DNA of 52,072 bases from Cyanophora paradoxa (taxonomy: Eukaryota > Glaucocystophyceae > Cyanophorales > Cyanophoraceae): NCBI GenBank assembly GCA_004431415.1, contig QPMI01000539.1, forward strand, positions 1 through 52,072. The letters are read 5' to 3'. The notes below the pieces were generated by a model that searched no databases, was not told where the DNA came from, and saw nothing but the letters and a program-made list of their open reading frames with translations. A program made the position numbers and the translations under genes. Shown in pieces: positions 22,474-31,997 of the stretch (positions are counted from its first letter, which is position 1; every line of letters begins with the position of its first letter).

Positions 22474-23088
22474 CTACATGCGGGGCAAGGCAAAGGCGGC
22501 GTGGGCGTGGATCTCCTGGATGCGGAGCAGGTCGCGGGCCAGCGGGAGGACCTCGATCATCGCCTCGTACAGGCGCCCGTCGTTGTCATAGTCATAGTCG
22601 TCGTCGCTGGGGAGCACGCGCGCGGAGAGGGCGCGCCACTCGACCTGCAGGCGCCGGACGGCCTGCGGCAGCCCGCCGCGCTCCGCGGCGCAGTCGAGCA
22701 CGGTCCGCTCGAGGAGCGGGGCGTCGACGGGACCGCCGCCCGCCGTGCCCGCGACGGCGAGGCGGGTGCCGGTGAGGAGCGTCGCGCGGTTCACGGCGGC
22801 AAGGAGCGCGGCGCGCTTGGTCGCGACGATGTGCCCGGAGGTGGTCGCGACCCCGGGCAGGAGCTGCCGGTACATCTGGCGGAGGGCCGCGACCTCGCCG
22901 TCGGGGATCGCGGCGAGCTCCGAGGCCGACATCTGCTGGATGCAGCGCGAGTCGTCGAGGAACGTGAGGGTGCGCGTGCATTTGCCGTAGAGGTCGCGCG
23001 ACTGGGCGTTGAAATCGTCGTAGCTTTCTCCAAAGAACCCGACGACGGCGCGGGCGCCGCGGACCAGCACGGTGCGGTTAAAGGCCAT
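22474..23088 (-). CDS. Unknown 204-aa protein
   Basis: The reading frame from ATG (context GGCCATGG on the opposite strand, i.e. ACCATGGCC) to TAG gives 204 residues starting MAFNRTVLVRGARAVVGFFG. There is no signal peptide or membrane segment. The C-terminal third has an acidic patch (DDDYDYDND) and a helix-rich end. I do not recognise the family. An in-frame upstream ATG at 23160 would add 24 residues, but the Kozak-like context favours 23088. It lies alone between the palindrome cluster and the small repeat array, on the opposite strand to the primase-helicase. Its first 62 codons are duplicated at 4-189. Composition is typical for the window, and coding is supported by the fragment ending exactly where the repeat starts. 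Confidence 0.65.
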   Translation of the reverse strand: MAFNRTVLVRGARAVVGFFGESYDDFNAQSRDLYGKCTRTLTFLDDSRCIQQMSASELAAIPDGEVAALRQMYRQLLPGVATTSGHIVATKRAALLAAVNRATLLTGTRLAVAGTAGGGPVDAPLLERTVLDCAAERGGLPQAVRRLQVEWRALSARVLPSDDDYDYDNDGRLYEAMIEVLPLARDLLRIQEIHAHAAFALPRM

Positions 23089-23326
23089 GGTGTAGCGGGT
23101 TGGATCCGTTGCGAGGGTGAGTGCGAGTGCGGCGCGGGCTTGGGCGGCGGCGCGCTCCACCCGCCGCGCCGTACCGATTCAACTAATTTTGCAGAGCCGG
23201 AGACGCCTTCATCTGTTTCGGCGCCTCGTCGGCGCGGGCCTACCCCCCTCGGCTGCGCAGGCGTGCACGGGGGGGTGGCGCGGCTGCCCCGGGTGCTGCG
23301 GGGGTACGCGCCCCCGCCCGCGGAGG
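23089..23326. other. Upstream region of the unknown minus-strand gene
   Basis: About 240 bases between the gene start and the GC array. It contains the lower-GC stretch CCGATTCAACTAATTTTGCAG, which could be part of a promoter or a splice acceptor. No clear CATAAA box was found. Confidence 0.4.
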
Positions 23327-24150
23327 AGGTCTAGGGGGGGTAGAGCGGCGGGCAAGGCGTCTCGGTCCCGCCCCTTTGTTCGTCTTGCCCCCCTCACCCC
23401 CCTCTTTCACCCCCCCCGCACCCTCTCGTTGGCTACCGTACCCCATTTTCACACTCTCCCCCCGCACAGAGCTCGGCCATTTCCCGCTTCTATGTGGAGA
23501 AGGGGGGTACCGCGACCTCAAGGGCACGGCGAGAGGTAGGTGAGCGAGTCGATCCGGAAGCAGTACCTCCGTGCACGGCGTCGGCCGGTACGCGCCCCCG
23601 TCCCGCTCCCCGCATTGCCCGGTAATCGGACGAGCTCTGTGCAGGGGGGAGGAGGTCCAGGGGGGTAGAGCGGCGGGCAAGGCGTCTCGGTCCGCCCTTT
23701 TGTTCGTCTTGCCCCCATCTCCCCCCCTCTTTCACCGTACCCCCTTTTCACACTCCCCCCGTCCCGCTCCCCGCATTGCCCGGTAATCGGACGAGCTCTG
23801 TGCAGGGGGGAGGAGGTCCAGGGGGGTAGAGCGGCGGGCAAGGCGTCTCGGTCCCGCCCCTTTGTTCGTCTTGCCCCCCTCTCCCCCCCTCTTTCACCCC
23901 CCCGCACCCTCTCGTCGGCTACCGTACCCCCTTTTCACACCCTCCCCGTCCCGCTCCCCGCATTGCCCGGTAATCGGACGAGCTCTGTGCAGGGGGGAGG
24001 AGGTCTAGGGGGGTAGAGCGGCGGGCAAGGCGTCTCGGTCCCGCCCCTTTGTTCGTCTTGCCCCCCTCTCCCCTCCTCTTCCACCCCCCTCCCCCCCCCG
24101 CACCTTTTCGTCGGCTACCGTACCCCCCTTTTCACACTCCCCCCCCCGCG
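23327..24150 (+). repeat. GC-rich tandem repeat array, second copy
   Basis: Complete units begin at 23632, 23798 (after an imperfect step) and ~23970, matching 190-708. An additional partial unit plus exon-like segment (23327-23550) precedes them and has no counterpart in the first copy. Long G and C runs (up to 10) are present. Confidence 0.8.
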
Positions 24151-24237
24151 CAGAGCTCGGCCATTTCCCGCTTCTATGTGGAGAAAGGGGGCTACCGCAA
24201 CCTCAAGGGCACAGCGACGAGGCGCGCAAGGAAAAAA
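24151..24237 (+). other. Short conserved coding-like segment, second block
   Basis: It is the same peptide-coding segment as 709-795 (SRFYVEKGGYRNLKGTA), again directly after CGCAG. A variant with R for N is at 23468-23548 and is followed by AGGTAGGTGAG, a possible splice donor. Confidence 0.4.
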
Positions 24238-24269
24238 AAACCGCACCGATCCCGGGTACGCGTCCCCCA

Positions 24270-24378
24270 CCCCTCTAATATAATTCAAATACAATTCAAA
24301 TTCGGTACGAGATATATATGTTATATAACGCCCTGCGCAGGCCACAGGGGTACGTATATATACACACACATACAAGGG
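24270..24378. other. A+T-rich island, second copy
   Basis: It repeats the AT-rich segment of 828-940 with one shorter TA run (GATATATATG versus GATATATATATATG). It lies just beyond the 3' end of the RING gene. Confidence 0.5.
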
Positions 24379-24406
24379 CAAGGCGCGAGGCGCGGCGCGC
24401 GCCGGC

Positions 24407-25018
24407 TCACGCGCTCGGCGCGGCGCCGTCTCGATCGGGCGGGGAGAGCCAGGCGGGATCGACGAAGCGCGCGCAGAGGGCCCGCGGGAGGGCCGGGTCC
24501 AGCCCCGCGGCGGCCTCGGCGAGCCGCGCCGCGTAGGCCTCGCGACCGGCCTCGTAGAGGCGCCGGTGCGCCGCCGCGAGCGGCACGATCTCGAGGCCCG
24601 GGTCGGCGCGGCAGAGGGGGCACCGGAGCGGCGCGATCGGGAGGAGGCAGCCGAGGCAGAAGACGTGCCCGCACCCGAGGCGCGTCGGGCGGCACGGGAG
24701 CTGGAGGCAGACGGCGCACACGGCGTCGTCGTCGAGCGCGGCGCGCGCGGCGGGGCGCCACAGGTTGCTCGTGCACGTCCAGGCGACGTGGGCGGCGCGG
24801 CCGACCGCCTCGTAGCGCGCCAGGGCGCCGGCGTCGCGGGTCGGGTCGCCCCCGGCGGGCGCCTCGACGATCTCGCTCACGATGCGGCTGGACTTGACGC
24901 CGAGCGCGAGCGGCGCGGCGATCACGCCCCGGGCGGCGTCGTAGGCGTGCCCGTCCAGATACTTCCACCGTCCGAGGTCGTAGGTGCGCTCGGGCGCGGG
25001 CGCAGCGGCAGAGGCCAT
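24407..25018 (-). CDS. RING-finger protein, probable E3 ubiquitin ligase
   Basis: The protein has 203 residues. The central part (residues ~102-141) has an ordered C3HC4 RING: CAVC, then CGHVFCLGC, then CPLC. The spacing fits zinc binding at two cross-braced sites and recruitment of an E2 enzyme. No membrane segment or other domain is recognised; the N-terminal ~100 residues (starting MASAAAPAPERTYDLGRWKY) are of unknown function and may bind substrate. RING proteins of this size are common in large DNA viruses of eukaryotes, where they redirect host ubiquitination. The gene is divergent from the primase-helicase, ~660 bp away, with a TATA-like TAAATA before its start. The first copy at 965-1573 has a broken frame. 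E3 activity is inferred from the motif only. Confidence 0.85.
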   Translation of the reverse strand: MASAAAPAPERTYDLGRWKYLDGHAYDAARGVIAAPLALGVKSSRIVSEIVEAPAGGDPTRDAGALARYEAVGRAAHVAWTCTSNLWRPAARAALDDDAVCAVCLQLPCRPTRLGCGHVFCLGCLLPIAPLRCPLCRADPGLEIVPLAAAHRRLYEAGREAYAARLAEAAAGLDPALPRALCARFVDPAWLSPPDRDGAAPSA

Positions 25019-25624
25019 TCCGAGGGTGCTGGCGGGGGGTACGGGGGGGAGCCGGGCCGGTGTGGGGCACCCCTCTACCTCCTAGGAGAATTCCCCGGGG
25101 GGTATTTAGCCGTTTGACCTCCCCCTCCCCCCCCGTACCCCCCCCCTCACCTTGCCCCGCTACCCCCCAATCCCTCCCTTCTCTCCCTCCTTCCCCTCTA
25201 CGCTCTTGCCCCCTTCCCCTCACGCCATCCCCCAGAGGGACGGGATTGGAGGACACGACACCATCACGGGAGGCGACGGCGGCGGCGACGGGAGGGGAGG
25301 CCAGTAGCCCAACCTACTGGGGCTGGCAAGCTAGCTAGATACGAAACCCTCGAACCTTTCGTTCATTTTGCATCGTTTCTAAAACACAGCATGCGACGAT
25401 CCTCAGTAGTATCTAGTCGGAGAGATGTATTGGGCGATGTGAAACTCATTGTAGTTGTACATGTGTTGTGTGCGAATGCAAGAGATTGAAATCTCCCTTG
25501 CCCCGCTCTGCGCTCTTGCCCCCTTCCCCCCCCCCACCCCACCCCACCCCCTCCATCCCCTCCCCTCTCGCCGATTCGGCCCAACGGACCGAATCGAGCG
25601 ACTCGGCGGCCGGCGGCGCTCCAA
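25019..25624. other. Divergent intergenic region between RING and primase-helicase genes, second copy
   Basis: It has the same content as 1574-2168, with slightly longer C runs (CCCCCCCCGTACCCCCCCCC near 25128). It should contain both promoters. The moderate-GC segment 25330-25495 has TCTAGTCGGAGAGATGTATT but no gene that I can support. Confidence 0.55.
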
Positions 25625-25634
25625 CGCATAAAAG
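25625..25634 (+). promoter_or_regulatory. TATA-like box CGCATAAAAG of the primase-helicase gene
   Basis: The box lies 46 bases before the ATG at 25675, which leaves a short leader. A second ATG (25644) lies between but in another frame. Confidence 0.6.
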
Positions 25635-25674
25635 AGAGGCGCCATGCGGTCGGGGCGTCAGTCTCGACTGCACG

Positions 25675-28600
25675 ATGAAACGCCCGGCGGACCACGATGC
25701 GTCCGAGGGTCCCACCGGCGACCGAACCGGAGTAGCACCGCCGGCGGTGCCACCGTGCAACGCAGCGGCACAAGTCACGATCAAGCGCGAGGGGGCGGCA
25801 CCGCAGGCGGTGCCGCCGTGCGCCGCCGCGGCGCAGGCCAAGCGCGAGGGGGCGGCACCGCCGGCGGTGCCGCTGCCGCCCAAGGAGGGCGCCGGCGCCG
25901 ATGCAGAGGGCGACCTCGAGATGGAGGACAAGGCGCCGGCGGGCGCGACCGCGCCGCCCTCGGGCGCGCCCCTCCCCGCCCCCGCCGCGAACCAGATCGT
26001 GCGGACCACGGTCCTCGTCAAGAGCAACCCGCGCAAGGGCGCCGCGCGCGACGCGATCTTTGCCGTCCCCTGGCAGCCCGCCGACGTGGAGAGGCTCGAG
26101 TCGCCGGTCGCGCGCCGCGCCGTCGTCCAGATCTCGCCCCAGATCCTCGTCGAGCACGCGGGCGGCGCCCGGCGCACCCTCCGCGCGTTCAACGTCTTTG
26201 ACTTTGACGTCCCCAACATCCGCTTCCCCGAGGCGCTGGAGGGCGGCTCGCTCGGGAGGGAGCAGCTGAAGAACGCCAAGAAAGAGTACCTCGCCGGCGT
26301 GCTGGCGCGGTGCGAGACCCTCGCCCAGTACTGGACCGAGGTCCCCGAGATCCTCGGCGTCGCCCGCCGCGCGCGCGACTTTGCCCGGGCCCTCCAGGCG
26401 CGCGGCGTCGCCGTCCTCGTCGTCTTCTCGGGCCTTAAGGGCTTCCACGTCTACGTGCGCGACGCCGACCTCGTCGCGGCGGTCGAGGGGCCCGGCGCCG
26501 CCGTGTACGCCAAGGAGGACCTCGACCAGTGGTGGGGCATCGTGCGCGCCAAGCTCAAGCGGCTCGAGGAGGACTCGGCGGCGGCGCTGCGCGACCCGTC
26601 GGTCCCGCAGGGGGAGAAGAGCCGCCTCCGCCGCTCCTTCTGGTCCAAGGCCACGCGCGCCGCTGGCCCGCGGCGCGTCCCCGGCATGTACAAGGCGGGA
26701 CGGTGGGAGGGGCGCGAGGCCTTTGAGCGCGTCGTCGTCCCGTTTGCGGAGGAGCGCGGGATCGGGGCGATGGTGGAGCAGCTGGAAAGGGAGGGCGTCC
26801 TGGACCTCGCGCCGTTCCGCGTCAACAGCGGCTGCCGCTCCGACGAGCACCGCCACGGCTGGACCTCCTACTACCCCGTGGCGGTACCCCTGGAGGCCGT
26901 CGACGACGCGGCGATCGCGGCGACGGTCCGCCTGCACGCCACGCGGCCCGACCCGCTCCTCGTCGCGTGGAACAGCGACGAGTGGCGCTGGCTGCGCGAG
27001 CTCGCGCGCGAGATCGCCCCCAAGCACACCCTCCACGTGGCGGCCCCCGCGGACGGCGCCCGCCCTCCGCCGCCCAAGCGCCCGCGCGCCCCCCCGGGCC
27101 CCCGGCCGCCGCCGACGCTCGATCGGGAGGGCGAGAAGGAGGAGGAGGAGGAGGAGGGCGGGAATGCGGAGGACGGGGACGCCGAGGACGAGGCGACGAT
27201 CAGCGAGGGCGTGGTGGAGCGCCTCGGGCTCCTCGCGTGCGGGGCGGGGCGCGGGCGGGGCTGGAGCGCCGCCCCGGCCGCGGCCGCGGCGGCCGCGGCG
27301 GCCCCTCGATCTCCCACTTTGTTTCGCCGCCCGACGCGGACGGGGGCGAGCTCTGCCCCACGGCCGGGACCACGAGCGCGTGGAGACGAGCATGTGGGTG
27401 GCGGAGAGCGGCATCCCCGGCGTCCTCGCCGCGACGGCGCACTGCTACTCGCTCCGCTGCGCCGGCGAGCCGCTCCTGGGCGCCCTCGCGTGGGCCCAGC
27501 CGGGCGCCTTTGGCGGCGCCTCGACCCTCGCCCAGGCCGACGCGGCGCTCCTGGGGCTCCACGCCACCGTCGCCCGCATCGCCGACCGGAGCCTCCAGCT
27601 CGCGGAGAGGCTCGCGCGCGCGGCGGCGGCGGCGGCGGCGGCAGAGGCGCAGGCGGCAGCGGCGGCGGCAGAGGGGAGGGGGCAGGGGGACGGGCCCCCA
27701 GGACGGCGCGCGCGGGGCGGCGCCGGCGCCGGCCGCCCCCGCCCTCCCGCAGCGGCCGGCGGGGGCGCTGCCCCCCGTCCGCGTCGCCTCGCACGTCGAG
27801 GGCCGCTCCTACTTTGTCCGCGTCCCCTGCTGGAGCTGCGGTCACCGCAAGGGGAAGCTCTTCATCGACCAGACGAGCGGGGAGGCCGAGGAGCGCGGTC
27901 AGGTGCGCGTCCGGGCGTGCGGCGCGGCGGCGTGCGGCGGGCGCTGGGCCTGCGGGCCGCTGGAGCTCGGCGAGGACGACGCGACCGAGCTCCGCCTCGC
28001 CGAGGACGAGGTGGACATGTTCTCCCTCCGGCTCTTCCCCGAGCAGGCCAAGTCCATGGGCGCCGGCACCTTTGGCGCGACGGCCCGCAACCCGTACTGG
28101 GCGGAGCTCCCTCAGGGCGCCGTCGACTACCTCGATGCCGTCGTCGCGTGGCTGCGCACGCTCGGCGCCGGCGCGGCGCTCCCCTCCGACGGCGGCCCCG
28201 AGCGGCGCGTCCGGCCCCGCGGCGTCGGGCCCCCGGGCTCCTTTCCCCTCGAGGACGGCGCGACCGGCGGGCCGGCGGCGCGGCTGCGCGCCATGCTGCC
28301 GGACCTCGCGACGTGGCGCGCTGCCCTCCGCCTCCCCGAGCTCTCCCGGCCCCTCGCGATCCCGGCGGACTTTGATCCCGTCGCCCGACGCTGGATCGAC
28401 ATCGACGAGCCGGCGGGCCCGGGGGCCCAGCGCTTCTGCAGCCCGGCCCCCATCCTCGCGCGCCTCGACGGCGGGAGGAAGACGATCTTTGTGCGGGCAG
28501 AGACCGGGAGCGGCAAGACGGAGACGTGCGTGGGGGGCCGCGAGGGCGCGGCGGGGCCGGGCCCCCGGGGGATCCTGCAGGCGGTGCTGGACGACCCGAC

Positions 28601-31600
28601 GCTCGTGGGGCTCCCCAGCGTCCCCGGCGCGCCGCCCCGCGTCCTCTACGTGACGGCGGGGCGAGTTCAGCCCGACATCCTCGTCAAGGACCCCCGCTTC
28701 GCGGCCCTCTCCTACCCCTCGGCGTCGGGCGAGCGCGTGCCGGTCGCCTGGACCGTCTACAAGGAGGCCCGCCCGAGGAGCTCGCCGACGCCTCGTTCGT
28801 CATGTGCACGGTGCAGAGCGGCCGCCGGCTCGAGGGCGACTTTGACGTCGTCATCGTCGACGAGGGGCGCGGGCCCTCACGACCCTCACGACGGGCGGGC
28901 CGTTCAAGGGGCCCGAGCACCACGCGCAGACGGTCGCCTGGTTCGACAGGGCGCTGGAGGCGCCGGCGCTCGTGATCGTCGCCGACGCCGACCTGCTGGA
29001 CGAGGACGCCGCCCTCTACGCCGCGCGCCGCCCGGGGGCGGACGTCATCTCGTACCTCAAGCGCGGCAGCAACGACGCGCGCCTGCGCTGGACGGCCATC
29101 GACATTCGCTACGCCGCCGCCGTGATCGCCGCCAAGCTCCTCGCCGGCGAGGTCGGCTACATCGCCTGCTCGACGCGGCGCGCCCTCTGGGAGATCGAGT
29201 CCATCGTGCGGCGCCACATGCGGCTCTCCGGGCGCCGCTGCGAGTTCCTGTACGCCGACGCGGACCGGCGCGCGAGGCAGACGATGACGGACTCGGACTA
29301 CGTCTGCTCCGCCCTCTGCTACGCTTCCAACTACGCGATGCCCCAGGGCACCGACTTTTCCAGCGGGCCGCCCGCCAACTTTGTCGCCTACATCGAGGAG
29401 GGGCGGACCGCCGACGTCAACGCCGGCTTTCAGCTCGTCCGCCGCCGCCGTCACGTGATCGGGCCCGACGCCTTTTTCTTCTGCCGGTTCCCCCGCAAGG
29501 CCCCCCTCCCCGACCGGCAGGGGCGGCCCCTGCACGCCCCCGTCGACTGGCGGGCGATCTACGGCGAGCTGGTGGACTCGGTGCGCGCGTGGAACGAGCG
29601 GCTCCCCGCGGAGAGGCGCGTGGCGACCGAGGAGCACTACCTCCGCGTGCGGGCCGTCCGCACGGCGCTCCGGAACGCGACGCACGCGTGCCCCATGCTG
29701 GCGTTTCACCTGAAGCTCCGCTCGCTCGGCAACGAGGGCCTCTACGTGTACCCCTGCCCCAGCCCCGAAGAAGCCCAAGGGCGGCGCGCGCGCGGGCCCG
29801 AGCGCGCCGGCGGCGCCGGCGGCGGGGGCCTCCCCTGGATGCCGGAGGGGTACTCGGACTCTGCCGTCCCCTGGCGGCCGAGGTCGAGGCGCGCGAGCGG
29901 CTCCTCCCCATCGTCGCCGCGCCGCGGCTGCTGGGCTACGACTGCGCCAAGGCGATCCGGGGGCCATGGAGTACGGGACGTCCACGGTGGAGGTCTCCGA
30001 CGCGGCGCGGCGCGCCTGGAAGCGCGAAAAGGCCGCCGCGCGCTTCGGGCTGCGGCCCGAGCAGGTGGGCGTCGCCGAGGTCCGCCTCTCGGAGCAGAGC
30101 CCGCCGGCGGAGATCTTCCGCCTCTCCAAGCGGTTCGCCCTCGACACCCTCCCGTACCTCGCCTCGGGGGCGGCCCCCGACGAGGAGAGCGCGACGCTCC
30201 TCCCGGACCACCGCGAGCGGCGCCGCCCCTTTGAGAGCGCCCTGCGGCTCTTTGAGCTGCTCGGCGCGCGCGTCCCGCCCGGCGGCGGCGCGGCGGCGGC
30301 GGCGAGCGACGTCGCGGCCGGCCTCCGTTACCTCTTCTGGGCGACGTGGGAGGGGCCGGAGGACTGCGGCGCGGCGCGCCTGCGCGGGCTCGGCGAGGCG
30401 ATCGAGGAGGGTGGCATCTTTACCGACGGGCCCCTCGGGCGGCTCTTTGCGGACGCCTGCCGCGCGGCGTGGGAGCGGATCGCGATCCCCTACTCGCCGA
30501 TCGCCGCGTACCGCGCCGACGCCCTCCGCTGGCAGTGCGCCGAGCTCTGGCAGCTCGAGTGCCTCCGCCCGGAGAAGCGCAACAAGGGGGCCGCCCCTCC
30601 CCCGATCGGGGACTGCGCGCGGCGCCTCCTGCACGACCTCGTCGTCCACGCCGCGGAGCAGCTGGGCCTCGGCGTGCTCGTCGCGGCGGCCGACGCGCGG
30701 CGCGTGGTGCGGGGCGGCGCGCGCAGGACCGTCAAGCGCACGCGCTACTGCTTCGACCCCGAGACCGTCCTCCTCGGCCTGCGCCTCTACGGGCGCGATC
30801 GGGACGGCCGCGGGGACGTCCCGCCCGACGCGACGCTCGGGGCGCTCCTGGCGGCCGGCGTGCGCTCCCTCCAGATCGCGCTCGTCCAGGATCCAAAGTC
30901 CAAGCTCCGGGCGGCGGGCGCGGGCGGCGGCGGCGGCGAGGGCGGCGAGGGTGGCGCCCCGGGCGCGCCGGCAGAGGCGGGGGCCCGCCCCCGCCCGAGC
31001 GACGCGGCGCAGCGCGTCTTCCGGCTCCTCAAGTCGGGCGTGCACTCGGCGGTCTTCTTCTCGCAGGCGGCGCGCGCGGTCCTCGGCGAGGACGCCGCCC
31101 GCTGCTGGCGCGGGGCCGGCGACGGGGAGGAGGAGGGGGACGGGGCCTCCCGCGCGTCGCCCTACGCAGAGGTCCTGGCGCGCGCCGCCGCCTCCGAGGC
31201 CCCCGAGGCCCTCGCCCCGATCGCGCCGCCCCTCGGCGCCGGCGCCGACCCGACCGTCGCGGCGCTCTGCGCGCGGGACCTGGCGCGCGCCGCCCTCGCG
31301 ATGGACGACGGGGCGGCGCGGGATGGCCTCGGCTTCCCCGCCGCGGAGGAGTCTCCCGCCCTCCCCACCGAGGACGCGACCTGGCTCCTCTGCCGCCTCG
31401 CCGAGGCCGCCGGCGCCCCCGCCCAGCGCGCCTCGGAGTGGTGCCCCATCGTGGAGGGGCGGGAGGGGCCGGACCCCTGCGTCGGGTTTGCGTACACGTC
31501 GATCTTTGCGCGGGACCTCCCCCAGGAGCGCCGCACGCTCCCCTCGTCCGGAATCGACGTGGCGCGCACGGGCTCCGACACCTCGGGCATCAGCCTCTTC

Positions 31601-31786
31601 GTGGACGGCGCGGCGCGGCTCCTGCCCGAGGACCTCGCGCGCCCGCGCGTCGCCCGCGGGCCGCGCTCGTGCGGGGCGAAGATGCTCCTCTTCGTACCCC
31701 GCTCCACCTTTCAGCACTTTGGCGTACCCCTCTTGGCCCTTCCCCCCCGCCCCGCCCCGGCACCTACCCCCGCTCCCCCTGCGTGA
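25675..31786 (+). CDS. Giant replication protein: archaeo-eukaryotic primase fused to origin-binding-type SF2 helicase
   Basis: From MKRPADHDASEGPTG to the TGA at 31786 the gene spans about 2,040 codons once small frame breaks are allowed for. An Ala/Pro-rich N-terminus is followed by a primase domain: DFD (D176, D178) as the metal-binding DxD motif, SGLKGFH (H258) as the SxH motif, and a PFRVNSGC segment from residue ~380 as the likely third motif. An acidic linker (27139-27190) leads to a Cys pair CWSCGH (~27830) and more Cys at 27910-27955, probably a zinc site. The helicase part has Walker A AETGSGKTETC (~28497-28530), DVVIVDEG (~28849) and VIVADADLLDED (~28975), resembling herpes origin-binding helicases. 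Frame breaks occur near 27303, 27357, 27666, 27773, 28775, 28864, 29755, 29870 and 29964, mostly in G/C runs; the first copy is in frame at three of these. The C-terminal ~600 residues have no recognised domain. It likely primes and unwinds DNA for replication. Confidence 0.85.
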
Positions 31787-31907
31787 ATGCGAAATTCGAT
31801 GCGCGGCCTCGCCGAGTCCTTTGAAAGCGCGCCGCTGCGTTTTTGCTTTCTCCCGACTTGGTTTTTTTTTGCCCGCCGCTCTTTCGCTCGAATCGGGCCC
31901 TCGGCGT

Positions 31908-31918
31908 CGATAAAAGCC
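31908..31918 (+). promoter_or_regulatory. TATA-like box TCGATAAAAGC of the F-box-like gene
   Basis: It lies ~85 bases upstream of the ATG at 31998 and ~120 bases after the primase-helicase stop. A TCTTTCGCAGGT sequence between box and ATG may be a leader splice acceptor. Confidence 0.55.
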
Positions 31919-31997
31919 CTCGCCCCGCGCCGCTGCGCTCACTCTCTTCTCCTCCTCTTTCGCAGGTCACGAACATTAACTGGACTCTACGGCGACG

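Noticed and set aside
25363-27414. 683-codon minus-strand open frame opposite the primase-helicase
   Set aside because: It is a mirror frame of a real gene in very GC-rich DNA, where stop codons are rare; composition is Arg/Gly/Ala-rich without domains.
2219-31786. Programmed ribosomal frameshifting as explanation for the many frame changes
   Set aside because: Breaks are numerous, differ between otherwise identical copies, and sit in G/C runs; no slippery heptamer with a following structure is consistently present. One shared site (27303) is kept as an open finding.
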